DNA from: Blastocatellia bacterium
Lineage (GTDB): Bacteria > Acidobacteriota > Blastocatellia > Pyrinomonadales > Pyrinomonadaceae
Assembly: GCA_016789265.1 (NCBI GenBank)
Contig: JAEUQK010000014.1
Coordinates: forward strand, 62,001 to 126,000
Reading direction: 5' to 3'
Length of the DNA: 64,000 bases
The notes beneath the pieces were generated by a model that worked only from the letters and a program-made list of their open reading frames with translations, was not told the DNA's origin and made no database searches. Made by a program: the position numbers and the translations under genes. Shown here one piece after another: positions 35,933-44,800 of this stretch. Every line of letters starts with the position of its first letter. Positions within the stretch are counted from its first letter, which is position 1.

Positions 35933-36340
35933 ATGGAAGCAGCTAAGACAAAGAAAGAAGCCTATGGGTACAAGCGTGAACTCGAAATGCCATTTGAGGC
36001 TGCAATGGAAAGGACCCGCGAGGCACTGAAAAACGAAGGCTTTGGTGTGTTGACCGAGATCGACATGAAGGCAAAGTTGAAGGAGAAGCTAGATAAGGAC
36101 TTCAGAGAGTATGTGATCCTGGGCGCATGCAACCCCGGATTTGCGTATGAGGCACTTGTAAATGACTTGGACATTGGTCTGCTTTTGCCCTGCAACGTGG
36201 TTGTGTATGCGGGCGATTCGGGAACTGTTGTTACGGCCATAGATCCCGAAATGGCAATGTCAGTTACTGGCGACGCGAGACTCGAGCCGATAGCAAAGCA
36301 AGTTGGCGAAAAGCTGCGGAAGGCCCTTGATACTATCTGA
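35933..36340 (+). CDS. DUF302 domain protein
   Basis: DUF302 signature segments are visible: FEAAMERTREALKNEGFGVLTEIDM, ILGACNPGFAYEAL and IGLLLPCNVVVY. The protein is cytoplasmic and 135 residues long. DUF302 proteins often occur beside rhodaneses and sulfur or thiol genes; the activity is unknown. AAGGAGG precedes the ATG, one of the best ribosome sites in the window. The two Cys fall in conserved positions (GACNP and LPCNV). Confidence 0.9.
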   Translation: MEAAKTKKEAYGYKRELEMPFEAAMERTREALKNEGFGVLTEIDMKAKLKEKLDKDFREYVILGACNPGFAYEALVNDLDIGLLLPCNVVVYAGDSGTVVTAIDPEMAMSVTGDARLEPIAKQVGEKLRKALDTI

Positions 36341-36377
36341 TCCGATCAGGTCTTTCAGGATATAGAGACGGACGCGT

Positions 36378-37007
36378 ATGAATCGAAAAGGACACTGGGA
36401 GAACCTATACAAAACGAGATCTGATCTCGAATTTAGTTGGTATCGGGAGCACCTCGATAGTTCATTCAAGATGATACTCAGCACCGGTGTCGGGAAGGAC
36501 GCGGCGATCATTGATGTCGGCGGCGGGAGTTCGACACTTGTCGACGACCTTCTCGACCAAGGATTCGTCGACGTGTCCGTGCTTGATATCTCATCTGCGG
36601 CTCTGGAAAAAAGCAAGAAAAGGCTCGGAAATCGATCTGAAACTGTGGAATGGATGGCGGCGGACATTACCGACGTCTATCTGCCTGAAAATCGATTCGA
36701 CGTTTGGCATGACCGGGCGGTGTTTCATTTCTTGACCGATGCTGAGGATCGTAGGAAGTATGTGGAACTTGTGATGCGTTCATTGAAGCCGGGAGGGCAT
36801 GTCATTGTCGCGTCATTCGGTCCTCAAGGGCCTCAAAAATGCAGCGGACTGGATGTGGTCAGATACAGCCCGGAGTCGATTCACGATGAGTTTGGTTCGA
36901 GTTTCGAGCTGGTTGATAGTCTGGGCGAGACACACAATACACCGTTTGGCACAACACAGGAATTCACATATTGTTATTGCCGAAAGTCAGGTAAATCGAC
37001 GTCGTAA
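36378..37007 (+). CDS. class I SAM-dependent methyltransferase
   Basis: The SAM-binding motif is AIIDVGGGSSTLVDDLL, followed by VSVLDISSAALEKSKKRL and FDVWHDRAVFHFL. The start HWENLYKTRSDLEFSWYREHL is typical of a small family of bacterial methyltransferases often annotated near sulfur or metalloid genes (thiol or thiopurine methyltransferase-like). Substrate not known. It ends the sulfur module, 37 bases after DUF302. Confidence 0.87.
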   Translation: MNRKGHWENLYKTRSDLEFSWYREHLDSSFKMILSTGVGKDAAIIDVGGGSSTLVDDLLDQGFVDVSVLDISSAALEKSKKRLGNRSETVEWMAADITDVYLPENRFDVWHDRAVFHFLTDAEDRRKYVELVMRSLKPGGHVIVASFGPQGPQKCSGLDVVRYSPESIHDEFGSSFELVDSLGETHNTPFGTTQEFTYCYCRKSGKSTS

Positions 37008-37070
37008 AAACGAGTCCACGCTTCGCAAGATTCTGGTAACATATCCTTATCTCACCAGGATAGGCTAAAT

Positions 37071-38180
37071 ATGCGTATTCGTGTTGTTTCGTTTTCGCTG
37101 GTCATCGTCTCACTCTTTTTCGTTGTCGGCTCGATTTGCGCTCAAACAAAACCTGAGGACGAAGAGATCAAAGTCGATACGGATCTTGTCGAGGTCCCGA
37201 TCGTCGTTTCGGATAAATTAGGCAAGCCGCTACTGAATCTCAAGAAAACCAGCTTCATTGTTTACGAAGACGGAAAGCCCCAGGAAATAGCGAGTTTTTC
37301 TGCTACAAGCGAACCATTTGAAGTTGCTCTTGTACTGGATACCTCGGGGTCAACGCTCGCCGAACTCCCTCTGATTCGTCGTGCTGCTCAGAATTTCATA
37401 GCTTCACTTCGGCCAGGTGATAGAGTATCGGTGATTGCATATAAGACTTTACGCGACGCGGGAAAATCGGTTCCTGTTTCCGAGGTCATTATTCCTCTCA
37501 CCGACGACCGAACCAAACTGAACAAAGCCATTGACCTCGTTCAGACCAGTTTCGGTACGCCGTACTACGACAGTTTAGTTCAGGTGGCCGAACGCGTGTT
37601 CCGCGATCCGCCGACGGAGGTGTTTCGCGGACGGCGCGCGATCGTAGCCCTTACCGACGGGGTCGATTCTACGAGTGCTTCCGATTTTGAAGAGACAAAG
37701 GAACTAGTTGGTGAGACCGGAGCGGCGGTCTATTTCATCAAGATCGACACGCAGGAATTCTTTGAAGAAAATCTCTTGGGTGACTGTACCGTCTCGAAAA
37801 GGTTCTCGCAGTCCCAGATGCGGCGATATTACAGGAAATTCGTTTCCGGTCCAAAGGCTGAGAAGACCGCGAATTTCTGCGACCTTGGGGATTTTGAGAG
37901 GCTCGCGATCAGTAAAAAGTTATATGAACTTGCGGATTCCGAGATGAAGGACCTTTCAAAGGTGTCTGGCGGAAAGGTGTTTCCGATCGCGGATCTAAGC
38001 GAGGCAAGGGCAGCGTTCAAACAGGTTGCGGACGAGATCGGAACCAAATACAGCCTCGGCTACTATTCCTCAAATGAAAGGCGGGACGGAACCTATCGGA
38101 AGATTCGGGTAGAAGTGAAGGGAATGCCCGCGGGTACCATTGTCAGATTTCGCGAGGGATATACCGCACCAGCAAATTGA
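37071..38180 (+). CDS. secreted VWA-domain protein, acidobacterial VWFA-related type (copy 3)
   Basis: A signal peptide (VVSFSLVIVSLFFVVGSICAQ) leads into IKVDTDLVEVPIVVSDKLGK and a VWA domain with MIDAS DTSGST, FGTPYYDSL and LTDGVDS. Unlike the copies at 8.8 and 10.1 kb it lacks the Gly- or Pro-rich insertion but has a small insertion with a Cys pair (GDCTVSKRF and NFCDLGDF). The C terminus ends in the usual SLGYYSSNERRDGTYRKI strand. Function unknown, exported. Confidence 0.9.
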   Translation: MRIRVVSFSLVIVSLFFVVGSICAQTKPEDEEIKVDTDLVEVPIVVSDKLGKPLLNLKKTSFIVYEDGKPQEIASFSATSEPFEVALVLDTSGSTLAELPLIRRAAQNFIASLRPGDRVSVIAYKTLRDAGKSVPVSEVIIPLTDDRTKLNKAIDLVQTSFGTPYYDSLVQVAERVFRDPPTEVFRGRRAIVALTDGVDSTSASDFEETKELVGETGAAVYFIKIDTQEFFEENLLGDCTVSKRFSQSQMRRYYRKFVSGPKAEKTANFCDLGDFERLAISKKLYELADSEMKDLSKVSGGKVFPIADLSEARAAFKQVADEIGTKYSLGYYSSNERRDGTYRKIRVEVKGMPAGTIVRFREGYTAPAN

Positions 38181-38186
38181 ACGATA

Positions 38187-38229
38187 TTGCGCCATGGTTG
38201 CGCCGGCGCGGGTGGCGCAGGTGGCGCAA
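38187..38229. repeat. nested inverted repeat built of TTGCGCC / GGCGCAA units
   Basis: TTGCGCC occurs at 38187-38193 and 38198-38204 and its inverse GGCGCA(A) at 38214-38219 and 38223-38229, giving two nested pairings of a very GC-rich hairpin. No T-run follows on the plus strand. It lies between the third VWA gene and deoB and may act in mRNA stability, as a weak terminator, or be a repeat remnant. Confidence 0.5.
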
Positions 38230-38290
38230 GCCTGGCGCAGACCTTCAATCCCGCATTGTTTTGGCACGATACCGACATTAAAATGAAAGT

Positions 38291-39469
38291 ATGACAAACA
38301 GATTTCGACGGGTCTGCCTTATGGTATTGGATTCGGCGGGTATTGGCGAAATGCCCGACGCTGCTGATTGGGGCGATGCCGGGGCCGACACACTAGGCAA
38401 TATTTTCAAAAGCCGGATCGTCAGCGTTCCGAATCTGCAAAAACTCGGACTCGGTAACATCCGGCCTCTGAACGGAGTTCCGGTGGCGGAGTCACCGATC
38501 GGCTCATACGGTAAGTGCACATTAAAGTCGAACGGAAAGGACACGACGACAGGCCACTGGGAAATGGCCGGGATCATCTTGAAAAGGGCATTTCCCACGT
38601 TCCCGAATGGATTCCCGGGACGGATCATCGACAGGTTCGTTGCCGAGGCAAACGTCCCTGGCATACTCGGCAACATTCCGGCCAGCGGTACAGAGATCAT
38701 AAAGGAACTTGGCGAGGAACATGTCCGGACTGGAAAACCGATAGTTTACACCTCTGCCGATTCTGTTTTTCAGATCGCCGCACATGAAGAAGTCGTCCCG
38801 ATCGATCGATTGTATGAAATGTGCGAGATAGCCCGACGCATTCTGGATGGCGATGACAAGGTTGGGCGTGTAATTGCCCGGCCGTTTCTTGGCACAAACG
38901 CGGCCGATTTCAAGAGGACTGAGAACCGCCACGATTATGCGGTGCCGCCGCCGAGTGAAAATTTGCTGCCGATGCTGAACGATGCGGGCCTCGACGTTGT
39001 CTGTATCGGTAAGATCGCGTCGATCTACGATTCGTTAGGAGTTACAGAGGACCTTACTGCGAAGAACAATGATCAGACCATTGACCAGACCATTAAAGCG
39101 CTGAGTGCTGGATCACGCGGGTTGATATTCAGCAATCTGGTCGATTTCGATATGCTCTATGGCCATCGCCGCGACACCGAGGGATATGCGAAGGCTTTGG
39201 AACATTTCGACTCCCGTTTGCCGGAGATCATTGCTGCATTGCACGACGACGATCTGTTGATCCTTACCGCGGATCACGGCAACGACCCGACCTATAAAGG
39301 CTCCGATCACACACGCGAATACGCACCGCTTCTTGTTTACGGTAAAACCGCAAAACCCGGTGTAGATCTCGGTACCCGCGGCTCGCTCTCGGACATTGGG
39401 CAGACCATCGCTGAGAATTTCGGTTTTGATCTTGTTGCTGGAGATAGTTTTTTAGCCGATTTGAGCTAG
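38291..39469 (+). CDS. deoB: phosphopentomutase
   Basis: Interconverts (deoxy)ribose 1-phosphate and 5-phosphate in nucleoside salvage. The alkaline-phosphatase-type metal sites are present: LMVLDSAGIGEMPDA at the start, DTTTGHWEM around the phosphorylated residue, and LTADHGNDPTYKGSDHTREY at the end. Length 392 is standard. It makes deoxyribose 5-phosphate, the substrate of the deoC product at 56.8 kb, though the two loci are 18 kb apart. Confidence 0.96.
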   Translation: MTNRFRRVCLMVLDSAGIGEMPDAADWGDAGADTLGNIFKSRIVSVPNLQKLGLGNIRPLNGVPVAESPIGSYGKCTLKSNGKDTTTGHWEMAGIILKRAFPTFPNGFPGRIIDRFVAEANVPGILGNIPASGTEIIKELGEEHVRTGKPIVYTSADSVFQIAAHEEVVPIDRLYEMCEIARRILDGDDKVGRVIARPFLGTNAADFKRTENRHDYAVPPPSENLLPMLNDAGLDVVCIGKIASIYDSLGVTEDLTAKNNDQTIDQTIKALSAGSRGLIFSNLVDFDMLYGHRRDTEGYAKALEHFDSRLPEIIAALHDDDLLILTADHGNDPTYKGSDHTREYAPLLVYGKTAKPGVDLGTRGSLSDIGQTIAENFGFDLVAGDSFLADLS

Positions 39470-39571
39470 AATAATCAAGTTTTCTCGACTTGCGAACCCA
39501 TAAAAATTAGCAAATAGCTGTTTGCTGAATGCTAACAGCCGATTTTCGTATATCTAAAAGAGGGACCGACT

Positions 39572-41302
39572 ATGAGATCAGCTGCCCGCGTCGTTCTATT
39601 TCTGTTTGTAATTACTTCTGCCGTCTCCGCCCAATCGGTTGATGCATATAACGAGCCGCCGTCGCGACTGAGGGGGATGATAGAGAAGTACGAAGAGGAT
39701 TATGGCAGCCTCAATCGTTTCTACACGGCATTCACCTCGGCGAATCGGGCGATCCGGTTGCGAGAACTGTATCGCGAGTACCTCACCGCGTTGGACCGGC
39801 AAAATTTCGAATCGCTAAACCACGACGAGCAGGTCGATCATATTCTTTTCCGGAATTATCTTGATCACGAATTAAAGGAACTGGCACGCGGCGAAGCTCA
39901 GTTTGCCGAAATGGCACCGCTGATGCCGTTTGCAAAGACGATCAGCGATCTTGAGGATGCAAGGCGACGACTGGAGTTTGTCGATCCGGCAAAGTCGGCT
40001 GCCCTGCTCAATGAGCTTGCGAAACAGATCGCGGCCACACAAAGGTCATTTGACGGTCCAAATGCCCAGAAGCCGAAACGCACGGTTGCGAATCGGGCAG
40101 CCAGGACGGTTGACGGACTACGGCGGACCTTGCGTGCCTGGTACACCTTCTACAACGCCTACGATCCGAATTTCACGTGGTGGTGCGAATCTCCATATAA
40201 GGCCGCAGACGATGCTCTTGGCAAATACGTAAACTTCATTAGCGAGAAACTGGTCGGGATAAAAGCCGATGACCGCGTGACGATCATCGGCGATCCTATC
40301 GGCCGCGATGCGCTGATCGAAGAACTTCAGTTCGAGATGATCCCGTACACTCCGGAAGAATTGATCGAGATCGCGAACAAGGAATTTGACTGGTGCATTA
40401 CGGAGTTCAAGAAAGCCTCACAGGAGATGGGTTACGGCGACGACTATATGAAGGCGATCGAAGCCGTGAAACAGAAATATGTCGAACCAGGCAAACAGCC
40501 TGAGTTGATCAGAGATCTCGCTCGCGAAGCGATCGATTACGTGAAGAAAAACGATCTTGTAACGGTTCCGAAAGTCGCGGAAGAATCGTGGCGCATGGAA
40601 ATGATGACGCCCGAACGCCAGCTTGTCGCACCGTTCTTTCTTGGCGGCGAAACGATACTTGTCTCTTACCCGACCGATGGAATGACCCACGAGCAGAAGA
40701 TGATGTCGATGCGTGGAAACAATCCACATTTCTCTCGTGCGACCGTCCAGCATGAACTGATACCCGGCCATCATTTGCAAGGATTCATGAACCGACGCTA
40801 CCGGCCATACCGCGGATTGTTCAGAACGCCGTTTTGGACCGAGGGCTGGGCGCTTTACTGGGAGTTTCAGCTATGGGACCGCGGATTTTTTAAGACGCCG
40901 GAAGATAAGATCGGGGCGTTATTCTGGCGTTCGCACCGCGCGGCCCGCATCATTTTCTCGCTGAATTTTCACCTGGGAAACTGGACGCCCGAACAGTGCG
41001 TTGATCTGTTGGTCAATAAGGTCGGGCACGAGCGGGACAATGCCCTGGCCGAGGTTCGAAGGTCGTTCTCCGGTGATTACGGGCCGCTTTATCAGATGGC
41101 CTATATGATGGGCGGACTGCAGTTTTTTACACTTCATCGTGACCTTGTCGGTTCAAAAAAGATGACCGACAGGCAGTTTCACGATGCGATCTTGAAAGAA
41201 GGGGCGATCCCGGTCGAAATGGTACGGGCGATACTGACGAACCAAAAGCTGACAAAGGACCAAAAGTCGAACTGGAGATACTATCCCAGACTCAAAAACT
41301 AA
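39572..41302 (+). CDS. secreted DUF885 protein
   Basis: A signal peptide (VVLFLFVITSAVSAQS) is followed by a 550-residue helical domain. The DUF885 signature HELIPGHHLQGFMNRRY and FWTEGWALYWEFQLWD resembles a gluzincin-type metallopeptidase site. DUF885 proteins are predicted periplasmic peptidases, many found in Acidobacteriota and Bacteroidota; the substrate is not established. It is followed at 28 bases by an M28 peptidase, suggesting a joint role in peptide use. Confidence 0.88.
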   Translation: MRSAARVVLFLFVITSAVSAQSVDAYNEPPSRLRGMIEKYEEDYGSLNRFYTAFTSANRAIRLRELYREYLTALDRQNFESLNHDEQVDHILFRNYLDHELKELARGEAQFAEMAPLMPFAKTISDLEDARRRLEFVDPAKSAALLNELAKQIAATQRSFDGPNAQKPKRTVANRAARTVDGLRRTLRAWYTFYNAYDPNFTWWCESPYKAADDALGKYVNFISEKLVGIKADDRVTIIGDPIGRDALIEELQFEMIPYTPEELIEIANKEFDWCITEFKKASQEMGYGDDYMKAIEAVKQKYVEPGKQPELIRDLAREAIDYVKKNDLVTVPKVAEESWRMEMMTPERQLVAPFFLGGETILVSYPTDGMTHEQKMMSMRGNNPHFSRATVQHELIPGHHLQGFMNRRYRPYRGLFRTPFWTEGWALYWEFQLWDRGFFKTPEDKIGALFWRSHRAARIIFSLNFHLGNWTPEQCVDLLVNKVGHERDNALAEVRRSFSGDYGPLYQMAYMMGGLQFFTLHRDLVGSKKMTDRQFHDAILKEGAIPVEMVRAILTNQKLTKDQKSNWRYYPRLKN

Positions 41303-41330
41303 TTTCGTTCTAGCTGCGTAATAGACAACA

Positions 41331-42731
41331 ATGATAATTCAACTTAGACGATCACCATTGATCGCCGCGGTCATAGTCGCGGCGAATCTTTTTGCCATTG
41401 GACAATCCGCAAAGAAGTCGGCGATCGACGAACGAAACGTTCGTGCCGAAATGCAATTTCTTGCCGGTGACGCACTTCAGGGACGCGGCAGCGGCACTCA
41501 GTTCGAACGAATTGCAGCCGAATACATCGGATCTCAGTTCATGCAATCTGGTCTTGAACCCGCTGGAGAGAACGGATCTGATGGTAGGCCTACCTTTGTT
41601 CAGACCGTGACGATAAATCGAAATAGTTTTGCCGGCAATCCATCGGTCAAGGTCGGCGGATCATCGTTTGAACATGGAAAGGAAATGGTCGTAATGCGAG
41701 CTAACTCAGGTGCCGCGACAGGTCCCTTGCAAAAGTTCGCTCAAGGGGAGAAGCCTAAAGATGGAGCGGCAGTCTTTGTCAGACCGAAGCAGGAAGATGA
41801 CCCTCGTGCGGTCATGCAGTCTCTGCAATCGCTTTTGTCGTCAGGTGCGTCGATCGTGATGGTGGAAGAAACTCCGCAATGGAGGGCGAACTGGGCGAAT
41901 CTTGCGGGACGACGTATTGGCTTTACAGGTGGTGCGGCCAAACCGGCAATTATGGTGATACTTAGCCTTGAAACTGCCGCCGTTGTCGAAAAAATGGAAA
42001 ATGGGACAAAGGTCGAGTTCGGCGGGACGCTGGCGCCGGTTCAGACCAGCCTCACGTGGAACGCGATCGGGAAACTTCCCGGAAGCGACAAGAGACTGGC
42101 ATCAGAGGTGGTCGTGCTTAGCTCGCACCTCGATCATTTGGGAGTTCGAGAAAACAACCCGGGAGCCGACAAGATATTCAACGGTGCGGACGACGACGCT
42201 TCCGGTTCGGTAGCTGTCATGGAACTCGCCCGTGTTCTCGCATCGGGCAAACGGCCAATGCGAACGGTCTATTTCGTTTGTTTCGGCAGCGAGGAGGCCG
42301 GCGGCTACGGCTCGAATTATTTTGCGGACAATCTTCCGTTTCCTAAAGAGAAGTTCGTTGCAAATCTTCAGTTCGAAATGATCGGAAGGCCGGATGCGAA
42401 AGTAAAGCCGGGAGAACTGTGGTTAACCGGTTATGAACGCTCGAACCTCGGTCCTGAACTCGCCAAACGAGGAGCCAGGCTCGTCCAGGATCCACACCCT
42501 GAAGAGAATTTCTTTCAACGATCAGATAACTACACTCTTGCGCGCCGCGGGATCGTGGCTCACACCGTCTCGAGTTTCGGGCTGCACACGGATTATCACC
42601 GGGCCAGCGACGAATTAAAGACAATTGATTTTGTTCACATGACCCGTTCGATAGATTCAATGGTGAAACCGGTAAAATGGCTTTTGAACTCGAACTTCAG
42701 ACCGGCCTGGGTTCCGGGTAAGCAGCCATGA
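41331..42731 (+). CDS. secreted M28 family aminopeptidase
   Basis: A signal peptide (SPLIAAVIVAANLFAIGQ) is followed by a PA-like insert and an M28 zinc domain: LSSHLDHLGV, FNGADDDASGSVAVMEL, CFGSEEAGGYGS and, near the end, HTDYHRASDELKTIDF. These carry the two-zinc ligands and catalytic Glu. It should release N-terminal amino acids from peptides in the periplasm. Probably cotranscribed with the DUF885 gene. Confidence 0.92.
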   Translation: MIIQLRRSPLIAAVIVAANLFAIGQSAKKSAIDERNVRAEMQFLAGDALQGRGSGTQFERIAAEYIGSQFMQSGLEPAGENGSDGRPTFVQTVTINRNSFAGNPSVKVGGSSFEHGKEMVVMRANSGAATGPLQKFAQGEKPKDGAAVFVRPKQEDDPRAVMQSLQSLLSSGASIVMVEETPQWRANWANLAGRRIGFTGGAAKPAIMVILSLETAAVVEKMENGTKVEFGGTLAPVQTSLTWNAIGKLPGSDKRLASEVVVLSSHLDHLGVRENNPGADKIFNGADDDASGSVAVMELARVLASGKRPMRTVYFVCFGSEEAGGYGSNYFADNLPFPKEKFVANLQFEMIGRPDAKVKPGELWLTGYERSNLGPELAKRGARLVQDPHPEENFFQRSDNYTLARRGIVAHTVSSFGLHTDYHRASDELKTIDFVHMTRSIDSMVKPVKWLLNSNFRPAWVPGKQP

Positions 42732-43124
42732 TCATTTGGCGGCACGATAGCCAAGAAATGTAAACGGTAAGTAACAGAGAAATCCCGCTATCGTCACCCA
42801 GATCGGATGCGAGAGTTGTGTGATCGTGTATGCCCACCCGCACGTGCCGATCAATCCCATTACAAGCGGCAGCAGCATCGAATCCCATTTGGAGATCACC
42901 TTCATTAGGTAACCCGAACAAAACGATCCGACGATGTAACTGACCAACAACCCAATGAATGCTCCAACCGGCATCGATGTGACATATGCCTGCATCGCTT
43001 CCGGGCTGTTGAGTGTCTCAGGCTTAGGCATACCGAAGATCAACCCGTTTATCACCTGGACAACGGTCACAACGACGACAAAAACTACAAAACCTGCGAT
43101 CAATCCGAGAATCTTGCGTAACAT
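42732..43124 (-). CDS. hypothetical four-span membrane protein
   Basis: ATG is preceded by AAGGAG. The 130-residue product has four hydrophobic segments: GLIAGFVVFVVVVTVVQ, VGAFIGLLVSYIVGSFCSGYL, LLPLVMGLIGTCGWAY, WVTIAGFLCYLPFTFL. No family recognised. It abuts the M28 gene tail to tail without a gap and is divergent from the DUF305 gene. Confidence 0.7.
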   Translation of the reverse strand: MLRKILGLIAGFVVFVVVVTVVQVINGLIFGMPKPETLNSPEAMQAYVTSMPVGAFIGLLVSYIVGSFCSGYLMKVISKWDSMLLPLVMGLIGTCGWAYTITQLSHPIWVTIAGFLCYLPFTFLGYRAAK

Positions 43125-43231
43125 GGAGAACTCCTTTGAATAAAATGAAATGTTTCGGGTATAGGCTGGAATGGTTATAACAGAACTGGTATCGGGCTGA
43201 CAAACTTTCGGGGAAAGCCTAATCTAACTCT

Positions 43232-43858
43232 ATGAAGTCGATAATAGCTTTTATCCTGTTAGGACTGCTTGCTGTTTGCGAACGGCCGCCTTCCCCAAAC
43301 ATGGATCATTCGGCGCATGACCATTCGAATGCAAACGTGAACGAGAAGGCGATGGATCATTCTAGAATGGGATCTTCGCCAGGGGCTGCCAACGCTCCTC
43401 AGGAACTTCAGTTCATCGACACGATGATCGCCCATCACGAGGGAGCGATCGAAATGGCATTGCTTGTAAATAACCGTTCCCGTCGGCCCGAAATGCAGGA
43501 ATTGGCAAAAGGCATCCTTGAAGCGCAGCGCGGCGAGGTCGATAAAATGCGGGAGTGGCGAATAAAATGGTTCGGGGACGCGAAACCGGCGGTGAATATG
43601 GATCTACCGGGTATGCACACCGGAATGTCCGGCATGGACCTCAAGAAACTCGAACTACTGAAGGCGAATGAGTTCGACGTTGAGTTTCTGAAGCAGATGA
43701 TCCCGCATCATGAGGGGGCGATCGAGATGGCAAAAGCAATAAGCCCGGCTGATAAATACCCCGAACTGATCGAACTTCGTGAGGCGATCATGAGGACACA
43801 GACGGCCGAGATCGCAAAAATGAAGGCGTGGTTGATGGTTTGGTCAGGCGGGAAATAA
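43232..43858 (+). CDS. DUF305 protein, exported
   Basis: Two DUF305 half-repeats are seen: FIDTMIAHHEGAIEMALLV and FLKQMIPHHEGAIEMAKAI, each with the paired His that form a ferritin-like helix pair. The N terminus is a short signal sequence ending LLAVCE; the Cys could be a lipid attachment site, though Val before it is atypical. A His/Met-rich stretch follows (MDHSAHDHS). Members are often linked to copper or other metals; role unproven. Confidence 0.87.
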   Translation: MKSIIAFILLGLLAVCERPPSPNMDHSAHDHSNANVNEKAMDHSRMGSSPGAANAPQELQFIDTMIAHHEGAIEMALLVNNRSRRPEMQELAKGILEAQRGEVDKMREWRIKWFGDAKPAVNMDLPGMHTGMSGMDLKKLELLKANEFDVEFLKQMIPHHEGAIEMAKAISPADKYPELIELREAIMRTQTAEIAKMKAWLMVWSGGK

Positions 43859-43861
43859 GGC

Positions 43862-44230
43862 TCAGTTAGCGAGCAGCCATTTTTCGGCATCAGCCGCGTT
43901 TGAAAAGATCTGCATCACGACGTCCCGATTCCGAGCTAGCTTCTTTCCGAGTTCGTTTATTTCTTCGTGGTTGTGTCGATCGATGAACGCTATCTTACGT
44001 CCGGGAAGTAGTGCTCCAACATGGTCGGCCATATGCAGCATATCTGTCGGACCGACCGATTCTGGAAAATCCTTTTCGATCAATATCCTTCGACATTCGA
44101 TATCGAAACACTTCCCGGCGATCTCATTCCAGTATGCTGAGGCGATCGTTGCCGTAAGCTGAGAACCGGATGCGAGCGCGTAAAGATACCCGTCGCGTTC
44201 TTCGAGCTGGAGCTTATATTCCTTTTCCAT
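43862..44230 (-). CDS. STAS/SpoIIAA-like small protein
   Basis: I chose the ATG at 44230 because a GGAAA ribosome site lies about ten bases upstream; a GTG one codon earlier is possible. The 122-residue protein has no signal or span. LQLEERDGYLYALASG and CRRILIEKDFPESVG resemble the alternating strands and helices of SpoIIAA/STAS-like domains found in acidobacterial hypothetical proteins. Role unknown. It converges on the DUF305 gene with three bases between stops. Confidence 0.6.
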   Translation of the reverse strand: MEKEYKLQLEERDGYLYALASGSQLTATIASAYWNEIAGKCFDIECRRILIEKDFPESVGPTDMLHMADHVGALLPGRKIAFIDRHNHEEINELGKKLARNRDVVMQIFSNAADAEKWLLAN

Positions 44231-44455
44231 CACCGTCGTTTTTCCTTTCCGCCATAATATCGAATTGCCGGGAAATTTAGCAAGATTCTGTCGATCCTCT
44301 ACATCTGTGTATTGTGCATCAAAACCATACGCTCGGCGTTCCCATTCATAACACCCGATCTCTTGGGTTGAAAGATAAATACTTGTATATAAACGAGTTG
44401 ACGTAATGGTACGGCCTTTGCATTTACGAAAAGAGTAATAAAGAGGTATTCGAAA

Positions 44456-44668
44456 ATGTCAAAGCAAGCGATCTCAATTGATGGCGAGGAACGGATGGTG
44501 AGAGAAGATACAGCAAAAGCATATCGCGGGGTGCGCTGGGCATTGCTGAGCATCGCAGCATTCGTTCTCATCATGGCGGCACTGTTTTTCAGCGGTGTGT
44601 TCAAGATGGCCTCGGATGGCGGTCTGGACCGCACTCCCGCTGATATCGAGCGGGAAGCGGGAAGATAA
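44456..44668 (+). CDS. small single-span membrane protein, 70 residues
   Basis: A hydrophilic N terminus is followed by one span (WALLSIAAFVLIMAALFFSGVF) and a short acidic tail. AAAGAGG precedes the ATG. No family recognised. A hairpin terminator follows within 110 bases, so it is likely its own transcript. The 225 bases upstream hold no gene; TTGACG at 44410 may be part of its promoter. Confidence 0.6.
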   Translation: MSKQAISIDGEERMVREDTAKAYRGVRWALLSIAAFVLIMAALFFSGVFKMASDGGLDRTPADIEREAGR

Positions 44669-44739
44669 AAGGGAATTCAAATGTAACAAACGAACAAGGG
44701 GTTTCAAGGGGTAAACTGGTCGACGGTGCGAAAGCACTT

Positions 44740-44780
44740 AAAGACGATGCGGCGTCTGCGTTAGCAGGCGTCTTTTTTTC
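44740..44780 (+). terminator. hairpin terminator between the small membrane gene and tsaD
   Basis: Outer stem AAAGACG / CGTCTTT with an inner TGC-GTTA-GCA stem-loop, followed by a run of T to 44779. Since tsaD starts 20 bases later, it could also act as an attenuator for tsaD. Confidence 0.65.
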
Positions 44781-44800
44781 ATTTTTGATAACCTGTTGTT

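Noticed and set aside
44700..44780. Possible cyclic-di-GMP-type riboswitch before tsaD (a GGGGTAAAC segment and a GCGAAAGC loop)
   Set aside because: The conserved GGGACGCAAAGCC part is missing; the simple terminator explains the structure.
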